A stretch of 64,000 bases of DNA. It comes from Setophaga petechia. Its lineage: Eukaryota > Chordata > Aves > Passeriformes > Parulidae. Of this stretch, positions 35,168-45,500 are shown piece after piece (position 1 is the stretch's first letter; every line of letters starts with the position of its first letter). The stretch spans positions 5,296,596 to 5,360,595 of the forward strand of contig JANCRA010000030.1 of assembly GCA_024362935.1 (NCBI GenBank). The letters are read 5' to 3'. The notes under the pieces were generated by a model. It worked only from the letters and a program-made list of their open reading frames with translations. It was not told where the DNA came from and did not search any database. A program made the position numbers and the translations under genes.

Positions 35168-36347
35168 GTGAGTGGTGCCGCCCGCGCCCGTTCGCGGGGG
35201 CCGGGCCCGCTGGGCCGCACCATCGGTAGTGGGGGGGAAGCAGAGGGGAGCGCCGACCCGGGGACCCCCGGGTGAAGCCGGCCATGGGGGTGGGAAGCGC
35301 GGACGCTGCGGGATCTCCGGGTGCGGGGGCGACGGAGATGCCCCCGTGGTGAATGAATACGGGGCGCCGGGGATGCAGCAGCGGTGCGAGGCACCCGAGG
35401 GCGCGGGGGGGATGCTCGGGGATGCGGGGGATGTCGGGGATGCTGCGGGGGGTGCGGGAGCCCTTTCTGCAGGGCCCAGCGTGCTGCAGTGCAGGTGCGG
35501 GGCTCCCGTGGGACGCTCCCCGGCGGACCGGAGAGATGAACCCCCAGCGCCGGGTGCCCACGGCGGGCAGGGCTGGGCGGAGATGCCCGGACAGGGGCTT
35601 GCCGCGGTGCCTGCGCTCCCTATGCCGGTACGGTGACCCGGGGCTGCTTTCTGTGCCCAAAATCCCTTGCACTTTGCTTTTCCCATCCCTGCTGTGGCCA
35701 GGACGTTCTGTTTAACCTTGTGGGGAGAGCCCGTGTCCGGTGTCCGGTCCCTGCGGGCTCCCGCTGCCCGGAGAACATTCCGTAGGGTGCCCGGGGCAGT
35801 GGCTGCGGGGACGGTGTCAGCAGGGCAGGGCTTTGGGCTTTGTCACCGCCTTCTGGAGTCACACATCAGCGCCTTCTGTCGCTCTGTCCTTGACCCGAGC
35901 ACATCCTTCCTGCCCAGCCCCACTGGCAGCGGTGAAACCTCCTGGGCAAACCTCCTTTGGTTGGTGGCTCTCGAGCAGGGCTGTGATGCACGGAAAACTG
36001 TGTGAAAGCAGAGTTCTGGCAACGAAAACGTGTGTATGGTTGTTCAGGATAATTGGGACTTTTGTCATATGGGGACTGCAAACAAAATCCCTCCAACCAT
36101 GTGCAGCCCGGTCTGGTGCGTGTAGAACTCTCTGGGAGCTGTCAAATCCCAGGGTGCTGCTGCTGTAGAGCAGTTTGTGAATCTGTCCCCGTGGTTGGTA
36201 GGACAAACAAAGGAATTGCTGCTGCTGATGATGAGAAGATATTTTGGATTCGCTGCTCCAAGTGGCCTGGAGTGTGTTTTGTAAAGTGCAGGAAGGAACA
36301 GGGCGGGTGCTCCCCTCACTCACCTGGTTTTCCCCCTCTTCCCGCAG
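35168..36347 (+). other. MIGA2: MIGA2 intron 1
   Basis: 1.2 kb, the first part CpG-rich with short GGGGATG-type tandem words at about 35402-35452, then ordinary intron sequence. Confidence 0.7.
35402..35452. repeat. GC-rich short tandem words (GGGGATG)
   Basis: Four imperfect copies of GGGGATG spaced 9-12 bases apart within the CpG island. Confidence 0.6.
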
Positions 36348-36494
36348 GAGGAGGATTGTTGGATGAAGGCCAACCTCAGGACTCTGAGCCAGATGTCAGA
36401 GAAAAGTTGGATTCTTTTGTGAGCAGCTCACACAGCATCCACAAGTGCCCTTCCCCGTTGTGGCTCCCAAAGGTGCCCAGATCCGGGTGCAGCC
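36348..36494 (+). other. MIGA2: MIGA2 5' UTR in exon 2
   Basis: From the acceptor cttcccgcag to the base before the ATG; contains the end of the upstream ORF. Confidence 0.75.
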
Positions 36495-36590
36495 ATGGCA
36501 TTCAGAAGGACAGAAGGAATGTCCATCATGCAGGCCTTGGCAATGACCGTGGCTGAGATCCCCGTGTTCGTTTACACGACCTTTGGACAG
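36495..36590 (+). CDS. MIGA2: MIGA2 exon 2 coding part (start)
   Basis: 32 codons from ATG in context AGCCATGG to CAG, donor gtatga. It encodes MAFRRTEGMSIMQALAMTVA then EIPVFVYTTFGQ, the first membrane segment. Confidence 0.95.
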
Positions 36591-39500
36591 GTATGAAGAG
36601 CAGGAAGGGTTTTCCTGTCACATTCCTTGGGCTGGGTCTGCGGGGTTGTCTGGGTGAGATGGAGGCACAGTGGGACCTGGGCAGTTTGAGGGACTGGAGC
36701 AATTGCAGGGGGAGTTTGGGGTGGTGGAAGAGAGTTCTGAGTGGATTTGGAGAGGAGAGAAAAGCGCTTCCCACATCCCTCCCTGGGAGAACAACCAGGT
36801 TCAATCTTTCTCTTCATCAAAGGCTCTAAAAAAAGACTTGTCTTTTAAAGAAGAGTAATATGTTCCCCACTTGTAGTGATGCAGCACTCAGAGCAGTGAA
36901 GCTCAGCTTCACACCAGGCTATCAGAGCTGAATTTGGGTAACCTGGATTGCATCTGTCCCAGGCTGTGTGCAGATTTTGCAGTGTGTTTGGGCAATGAGG
37001 ATTGAGACCCAAGTTCTCCAGCTCCTGTCAAAATGATGCTCCACAGTCTCTCTGCTGCTATGTCTGAGTTGTGTAGCAGAGGGGATGTTTTATGGGTGGG
37101 GGGGTAAAGCCAAGATGTTTCATATTTAACACTGTTTTTAATTTTTTTTTTTTAAGGGCAGTGAATTGGTTTTTCATTGTTGCTCTTCCATTTCTTTTGT
37201 GTTTAAAGTCTGTCTTCTCTCAGCTGCGGCTCTCTCCAGGCCTGCGCAAGGTTCTGTTTGCCACAGCCCTGGGCACCGTGGCCTTGGCTCTGGCAGCTCA
37301 TCAGCTCAAGCGGCGCCGCCGCCGAAAGAAGCAAATTGCTCCGGACAAATGTGGCTTTAAACCAGGAGGGATCACAGTGCCCATCCTGCCAACCAGGAGG
37401 GTGTCCTCTGTGAAGAAAGGTTGGCCTCACAAAAAGGGGAAAATCCCCAAAGAGGTGGTACAGGGATCAATGGGGAGGGGTGGGGAGGGGAGAGCAAAGC
37501 CATTTGTGTAGTGCTCTGTAATTCTGAAGAGCAGTGCCATGAGCTCATGAGGGGTTTGGGGAGCAATGGGAGAGACTGTGAGCTCACAGTCTTGGGAACA
37601 AAAGGTGTCCTGATGTTTTCCCTTGGTTTGTAGTTCCCATCCCCTTTCCTGTAGGCAGCCATTACCAGGCTGCCCCAATAATAACGACCTGGGCATGCAG
37701 TGACCTGGTTCTGCATTGATCTCGTGGTGTCAGTGCTCAGCTGAGGGGAGGGGAGGGTGGCCTGAGCCAGGCTGGGCAGTTGGGAGTGTCCATCCAGCTC
37801 TGTAGTAACTCCCAGACCCTGGGCAGCTTCCTCACCACTTGTACTGATTTTAGGGGTAAGACTGACCCAGGCCCTCAAGCAAAGCACTTTAGGGATTAAG
37901 CATTTTTTTGGTGAAACTTGAAAATCAAGTGAGCAGTGTCCATGTTCTGCCTGTCCTGAGGGAAGGTGGAGAAGTTTTTGCTTGATTGTTTCCACTTGCC
38001 CCTTGCTGTCCATAAGCAGTGAATACATTCCTCAGCCTCAGATCCCCACTGATACCAGTCTCAGAGCAAAGCAGAGCAGACAGGAGATCTGTGGCTTATT
38101 TCTAGGTATTGGATACTGCTTTATACATTCACAGTTAGCCTGGACAAGGTAATGTTCCCCTCCCTATTCCCTTCAGCAATCACCTGGAACTAAAATCCTG
38201 TTTCTGTGTGACCTTCCCAACTGCAGGATACTCCAGCAGGAGAGTGCAGAGCCCTGGCAGCAAGAGCAATGACACGCTCAGCGGGATTTCCTCCATCGAG
38301 CCCAGCAAACATTCCAGTTCCTCCCACAGCCTGGCCTCGGTAAGGACCTGCTTAGCAGGGCTGGGAGATGGCAGTGCACAGACCTGTCTGGAGATCACCA
38401 AGTTCTTGGGCTTGTGCTGGCCCATGGGGCAGAACAGATTGCAGTATAATTAATTGTAGGGCAGGTTCTGGTGTTAACCTTGCAGAGTGTCTGGAGTTCC
38501 CTATGAGCAGCAGTTTTTGTGGCCAGGAGCTCCAGGGTTCCTTGGCCAGTTCTTTGGCCAAAGAGGAGTCTCAGAGGGATTTCCCTGTGGGACATGGCCA
38601 TGAATCCTTGGAGCTCTCTGTGACTGCCTCAAGGAGTTGGGCTGGGTTGTTTCTGGGCCTCACAGCCATGAGGAGTTTGTTTGCTTCCCTCTGTGGTGGG
38701 GGTTTGGGTGGCCCAGCAGCTCCTTCCTCCTGTGAGGGGCTGCTCACAGCTTGCTTTCTTCTTAAAACCAAATTAGCTACCAAAATGTGATAGCTCTGTT
38801 CTGGAAACAGCACAGGGTGAGAACACAACCCAGTCCCTGCCTCCTCCAAAGCCAAAGGAGCAGCCTATGAGTACAGGTAATTCAGGCTTAACCAGGCAGG
38901 AGAAGCCATCAGTGCTTATATGCACCTTTTGTGAGACCTAAACTTGAAGCATTTGTGTCTTCAAGACCTGTTCCACATCCCCATTGCTCAGAGCTAATGT
39001 TGGAGCAGGGGGAACACAGATGAACTTCTGTGAGTTTCTGCAAAGCCCTCCTTTGTCATCCCCTGGGCTCAGAGGCTGCTTGGCAATGCTGGGGCAAGGA
39101 GAAGGGAAAAACCACCCCTTTGAAAGGAGCTGTTGGCTGCCAGCACTCCTCAGCACATGCCGGTGTTGCTGTTTTTGGTAGAGCTGAAGCACCGGGAGCT
39201 GGAGGATCCGTGCTGGCCGGGTGTGTCTCCAGCAGGCGGCAGTGCCGGCGCGGCGCTGGGCGGGCACGGCGTTCCCTGGGCAGCTGGGATGTGTCCGGGA
39301 GCACCAAGCTGTGTCCAGCTCTTTCCCCTCCCTCCCTCCACAGGGGCTCACATCCATGTAATTCCCCCATGGCTTCTCAATTCACACAGATGCTGCCCAG
39401 GTTTTGTATCGCTGAAGTTCAGCAATCCATAATTAAATACCTTTTTCCACTGCTGGTGCCTGGGTGGGGATATCCCCACAGAGAGGCATCTGTTTCTCTA

Positions 39501-42500
39501 CAGATAAGCTGACCCTGTACTTACAGTTTTTATATTACCTGGTGGAAAAAAACAGCTCATCCTTTGCACAGCTGCAGGTTTTGCCTGTGCTCTCATTTGC
39601 TTCCTGGCTCCTCTTTGCCATCCAGTAAGTAAATTGGCAGCAGTGAACTGATGATTTGCAGTTCAGGATCTCAAGGTGATTTATTAACACTCCACAGGGA
39701 TTGATCAGTGGAGGCAGGACAGGAATTCATCTGTCAGCTGATTATTGTAGCTTTTTTTTTAGTACCAGGCTCAGGTTTGGACATCCTTCTGTAAGCCACA
39801 GGAAAACACTGGTCACTGATAATGTTGAATCCAACACTTTATTGGGTCGGATTTTAGAAGACATTGATGCCTTGTGGGAGATTGGACAAAGCTGAACTGA
39901 CACTGCTGTGTGGATTGTAAGCTCAACCCTCCCAGGAGAGGGTCTGGTTACAAAGAGGAGAGTGAGGATTCCCTTTGCCCTCTGGGGAATCCTCAGCTGT
40001 ATTTTTTTCTGGGAAGCTGTTTCTTTTGTTTGGACTGTGCTTGCCACCTCCAATATTTTTTGTACAGGCAGCTGGAGCTGATGTGAGCTTTCCATCAAAA
40101 TCCTGATGCCTTTGTAGCAATTGCTTTGGAACTTTCCTGGGCTGTTTCCTCCATCAGGGCTCTCCTTTCAGTGCTCATCAACACAGGGGAGCACAAGGAG
40201 GAAGGAAAATTCCTTTTTGCTGAAGGCTGGTGGTGTTGGTTTGATCTTAGCACCTCTAACCTTAAGAGAATTCAGAAGGCATTTGCTGCTCTCTGTTCCC
40301 CTCCTGCAGATGGTAGCAGTCAACTCCTCAAGTCCAGTTCCCCCAGGGATGTGGGAGGCCCAGGCCATGGGAGATGCTGGGGCCATTGGTGACTCCAGTG
40401 CAGAAAGCCTCTATGTTCAAGGTGAGCAGGCACAAGGGTAACATTGCTCTGGGGGGTTGTTAATCACTGTGAGAGCAAGAAGGGGGTGAGAATTGACACA
40501 GAGCATCAGCAGCTCAGTGTAGAGCTCTAACAGAATGATCCATTCTCAGCTCAAGCTCAAATAAAAATCCCATCTTCTCTTACAAAAAAACAAACCTTTT
40601 TTGTCAGTGAATAATTTCCTTCCAAAATACTGTTCTTGAGCAACAGGCTCATCTTGTGCAGAGAACAGTATTTTGGCAGTAACATGGATGATGCTTTAAC
40701 CAGTTTGAGGATGTTCTCCTTCTAATCCAAAGTAAACCACATTTAAACAAGAAAGAAATAGAATATGTTTATTCTTTATTTTGGGATTTCCCTATTTGCT
40801 GGATTGTCTGAGTGAGCAAAGACTCATCTGTATCTCTTTATTCCTGAGTGCCCCCAGGACTCTCACAGCCAGTATTTGGTTGGGTTTCCAGGCATGGAGC
40901 TGTTTGAGGAGGCCCTGCAGAAATGGGAACAGGCACTGAGCATCAGGCAGAGGGACAGTGCTTGTACCAGCACCCCTGTGCCCTGGGACAGCAGCAAACA
41001 GCAAGAGAGCATCTCTGAGAACATTTCAGAGGTAGGTCTCTACATGCTGAAAGCCAGCCTGGGTGCTGGAAGCAGTAAACAGTGGGAGGTTAAAAGGAGA
41101 GCAAAATAAGGGCAGAGTCAGGCCAGACTCTGTTTAAGAGCTGTCTGTATCTGCAGCTTCCTTATGCAATGGGAGTGGGTGTTTTTAATTTCTTTCTCTT
41201 TTTAATACGTCTCGCCCCCTCATTCCCAGCGTTTCCATCCACCTTCCAGCCTTGTGTCACTCACTGTCACACGTGTCCTCCCGTGGCACAGCCTGTGGTG
41301 AGAAAAGGCTGTGATGAATGCAGCACTGCTCTGGCTGGCAGTGTTGTCTCTGTAACTTTTTAATGCATTTAAAATGGAGATCTTGATGGTCACTGCCTCT
41401 TGTGAGGGCTGGGTGGAGAGCAGAGCCCAGCTCTGTGTGTGTGGATGAGGAGAGCAGTGGGAATTTGGAGATGTGTCCCTCACTCAGCTGCTGCAGCTAC
41501 AGAAACCAGGATTTTAGGCCACCCCTTGCTGTCTGGGACTGGAGGACTCCACATGGAAGACCTGTGTTAAAGGAGATCTAAACTAGAATGGCTCAGTGAC
41601 AGCCACAAAGCTAAAAAAACCTGCTGTAACTCAGGACTGTGAAAGGAGCTGAACTCTGAACTCTCCAGGAGTTCTCACTGGAAAAAAAAAAGTGTTCCCA
41701 GTCTTTTGTAAACAGAGTCTGGTGTAGTAAGTATGTGGGACATTTGTCTTTTGTGCTGGATCATATTTATCCAAGGCAAATCTGGATTCTGTTGTTGTTG
41801 GCTCTCCTTGAAGGGCCCTGTAGTGTTTGTAAAACTGCCTTAAAACCAGTTGATTCATTATGAAAATAGATTCTGTGCTTCTTGCTAATGCTCCTGTCTT
41901 CTGGGTGAGATACTCATGCACACATAGGGGCATGAAGGCAAGATGCTATTTAAGTCTTATTTTCCCCACACCTTTTTTTTTTTTTCCATCCCCCTGTTGT
42001 TTACAGCAAACTTTGCTTATGCCCAGCACCTTAATCTAAATATTCTGTTATCCAGTTCTGGATATCCTCTTATATTCAACACAGGTTTCCTGATGCTATT
42101 TCTCCTGGAAGTTAGGCTAAAGTCAAAAGGCAGAAGATTTAAGTGGTGTCCAACTTAATAAAATAGCTGTTTTTTGGGGTGGCAGGTTAAAGTTCTTTAG
42201 TTTTTTCTTCTCTTTTTAACAGGGAAACAAAATTGTGAAGCTCCAAAGCCAGAGGGTTTGAGTAGTCTGTGTAGAAGCTTCCCTCCCCATGCATTATTAG
42301 CTGCATTGTAGGATTAATGACTCCTCTCTCTTTTTATTTTTAATCATTTAATCTGCAGACTGCAAATCCCATTTTTACTGAAAATTTCCTCCCGTATTTG
42401 TGCTGTCCAATCTGTCTGTGCCCAGCTGGCTAACTAAGGGTGACATTTCTGTGTTTTCCAGGAGGAGTCCCAGAAAAGGGAGTTTGCTGAGAAGCTGGAG

Positions 42501-45500
42501 TCCCTCTTGCACCGAGCCTACCACCTCCAGGAGGAGTTTGGCTCCTCTCTCCCATCGGACAGCGTGCTGCTGGATCTGGGTAGGGAGCCTGGCTGCAGTA
42601 AAATGCCAATTTCCTGCCTGGTTTTATGTCTTTTCTATAAGCCAGGTGAAGGAGGAGTGACAAAGTGGGAGTGGAAGAGAGCACAGGAGCCAAGAGGGAT
42701 GTTGGTCCATGAACTCCAACACATGTGGTTTCTTTCTCTCCTCCAGAGAAGACTTTGATGCTTCCGTTGGCGGACGGATCCTTGCGGCTGCGGACGGATG
42801 ATGAGGACAGCTCTGCTTCAGATGATTCCTTCTTCTCTGCAGCAGAGGTGACTCAAGGGTCACCTGTGTGTCACAGCCCAGGGGCTTGGAGGGAAGGCAC
42901 AAAGGCAGCAGAGCCAAACATATCTTGGGAGAGGAAGATGATAAACACAGAGCAACAATGCCAGGCTGGGAGGTTCATGATGGATGTTAGGAAAAGGTTT
43001 TAATGAGGGGGATGGGGCAGGCTTTTCCAACCAGCACTTCCATGTTGTCCTCTTATCTGCTACGGAAAACATGCCATAGCAGCTAGGAAAGTGCTGTTAT
43101 CTATGTAGGATGGCTTGGTGGTGTAAATTTTATGGAATATTGAGTGGTGTCAGAGTTGAGTTCCCTGCTCACAATACTGTAGGAGTGGCCACAGACCCCA
43201 AGCAACAAGGGACTGCTCCTGAATTGTGCTTTCCTTGCTGGCAGCAAAAGGAAGGTTGCCTTGCTGGCAACCAAAAGTTGAAAAAAAGAAATATCTTTGC
43301 ATGAAACAGTTGTCACTGACAAACTCTGCTAGCTGAAGATTCTCTGAAGAAGGCCCACCTTGCTTGTGTGCACTCACTCGTGTGTTTGCAAATATTTAAT
43401 GAGCTCATTTTGTTCTTCCCATGTCTCTTGTTACCTCTACAGCTCTTTGACTCTCTCCCCTTTGAGCAAATACCATTCCACCTCTCCAAGCCAGTGGCAG
43501 CCTATGAAGAAGCTCTGCAGTTGGTGAAAGAAGGGAAGGTGGCGTGCCGGACGCTGAGGTGAAGAGCCAGCTGGAGCTGTGGGACCTGGTGTCCCCTGGG
43601 GCTCTGTGAACACATCATCTGCCTTTGAGCAGCCCCATAACCAGAATAACTTATTGGGGTCATAAAATCACAGCATCCTTCCTGCTGGTTTGGCCTTCCC
43701 AGGGAATTAACCCCAGATTTTAGAGACTCACAAGTTAAGAAAGAGTAATTGTCCCAGGAAATCAGTGATAGGAAGTGTGACTGTTGTGGGAGGCTGGCAT
43801 AGTCCTGTACCAGCCTGGCAGAGGTGCTCTGTTCCCCCAGGGAGCTGGATAAAGGGAATGTGACTGTTCCTTTCTCCTATGCACAGACTGGGAATTTAGT
43901 TTTTTGTTTTTAGGGGACCATAGTTGTAGGAACACCAACATCAGAACTGGAATTTACACAATTCTTCCCCTTTCCCTCTAGGACGGAGCTCCTTGGCTGC
44001 TACAGTGACCAGGATTTCCTGGCAAAGCTGCATTGTGTCAGGCAGGCATTCCAGGTGAGAATGGCTCCAGGCTCCCAGGTTTTCATGGCACATGGCTGTG
44101 CAGTTTTGTTTCCTAGGTTCCAGCTTATTAAAAGTTAACAACAATGGTGTGTGCAGCATTGCACTGCTTTGTGTCCTGCCATTTTGGGGTTTTTTTTCCA
44201 GCTTAGAATTTGAGGGTGTGTAGGTGCTCACAAGAGACATCTGTGTTCCCTTTGCAGGAGCTGCTGGAGGATGAAAGCAATCAGCTGTTTTTTGGGGAGG
44301 TTGGGAAACAGATGATGATAGGACTGATGACAAAAGCTGAAAAGGTAGGAAGTTTGTGTAACAACTAAACTGTGTCTTGAGCACAGGGATACTTGTTCCC
44401 CCATCCCAACTCAGAGTTTTTCCAGTGTGCTGGAAGAAGAAAACTTCATCTGCATGCTGGTGATTACTGTGAGTTTGATGTCAGCTCAGATCCAAGTAGT
44501 TAAACTGGTTTGTTTCTCTGCTCTTCCAGAACCCCAAAGCTTTCCTGGAAAGCTATGAGGAGATGCTGCGTTATGCCTTGAAGCAGGAGACCTGGCCAAC
44601 CACTCAGCAGGAGCTCGAGGGAAGAGGGGTTGGTAAAGACATTGTCTTTAGAGAGCTGCAGAGGGGATAGAAGATAATCCTTGCCCAGATAGGTTGTGGA
44701 ATTACCATTCCTGAAAATGCTCAAGGGCAGGCTGGATGGGGCTTGAAGAACCTGGTTTAGTGGAAGGTGTCCCTCCCTGCCCATGGCAGGGGGTGGAACT
44801 GGATGGTTTTTAAGGGCCTTACAAGCCAAACTGTGATTGTATTAGAGTGCATACGTAGGAATGGCCCAGGTGTGAAACACCTGCTGTTGAAATACGATTA
44901 CATTGACTTCAGCCTCTTACATCTTCTTGCTTCAAACCAAAAGAGCCCGTCTCTTTCTTTAAAGCCTGTTCCCCTTACAGACTGTTCTGCTCCCTGGCAG
45001 GTGGTGTGCATGAGCTTCTTTGATATTGTGCTGGACTTCATCCTCATGGATGCTTTTGAGGATCTGGAGAACCCTCCCTCCTCGGTGCTGGCTGTGCTGC
45101 GCAACCGCTGGCTGTCCGACAGCTTCAAGGAGACGGTGAGTGAGACAGGGAGGGCTGCTCTGAGTGTGACACCAGTGCCAAGGCCAGGAAAGAGCAGAAC
45201 CTCATCTTTCCCAGCTGAGCTGAATTCCTTCTTTATAATTGCCATGCTTTCCTGAAGTTCTAAATAACAGCCTTCTTGTGCATGGAAATTGTTTACAGGA
45301 AAGCTTTCCTTATTTTGAGAGCATCTGGCTGCCAACCAGACTTATGGCTGTAGGGGATTTGATCACTGATTTTATCAGTGGAGATGTTAAAAGATGACAG
45401 CACCTATTTTTGTGAATGAGAATAAAAGGGGCACAATGAAGGGGAAAATATGTGGGTTTTAGCATGTGGCCATTCATTCTGGCAGTACCTCAGCAGACAC

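Larger units (their letters stand above)
34240..35640. promoter_or_regulatory. CpG island with head-to-head SH3GLB2 / MIGA2 promoter
   Basis: Very GC- and CpG-rich sequence covers SH3GLB2 exon 1, the 438 bases between the SH3GLB2 ATG and the first MIGA2 exon-1 ATG, and the start of MIGA2 intron 1. CCAAT boxes are at 34893-34897 (CCAAT) and 34980-34984 (ATTGG), and several GGGCGG words suggest Sp1 sites. Island edges are by eye. Confidence 0.8.
35111..36422 (+). other. MIGA2 upstream ORF, 43 codons, spliced
   Basis: 19 codons in exon 1 (35111-35167) and 24 codons plus TGA in exon 2 (36348-36422). It is in the same frame as the main ORF. After TGA, 24 open codons lead to the MIGA2 ATG. Whether it is translated depends on where transcription starts. 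Confidence 0.55.
36591..40309 (+). other. MIGA2: MIGA2 introns 2 to 4
   Basis: 36591-37208 (with a T run near 37141-37153), 37420-38226 and 38340-40309. The last holds a small GC- and CpG-rich spot near 39195-39310 that could not be tied to an exon. Confidence 0.65.
40422..42461 (+). other. MIGA2: MIGA2 introns 5 and 6
   Basis: 40422-40891 carries the 15-bp-arm inverted repeat at 40622-40676. 41032-42461 is ordinary sequence with an A run near 41681 and a T run near 41972. Confidence 0.65.

Noticed and set aside
34883..35686. 267-codon minus-strand ORF opposite MIGA2 exon 1
   Set aside because: Same CpG-island effect; Pro/Ala/Arg-rich with no recognisable domain.
37420..37511. Readthrough of MIGA2 exon 3 beyond 37419 (WPHKKGKIPKEV)
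   Set aside because: The next exon needs one base of a split Gly codon, which only the donor at 37420 supplies.
39030..39512. 160-codon plus-strand ORF and CpG-rich spot in MIGA2 intron 4
   Set aside because: No acceptor/donor pair in a phase compatible with exons 4 and 5 was supported, and the sequence does not match MIGA2. Exons 4 and 5 join in frame without it.
44629..44640. Donor gtaaag at 44633 for MIGA2 exon 12
   Set aside because: It adds four bases and breaks the frame with exon 13; the weaker donor at 44629 gives the conserved GRG-VVCM junction.
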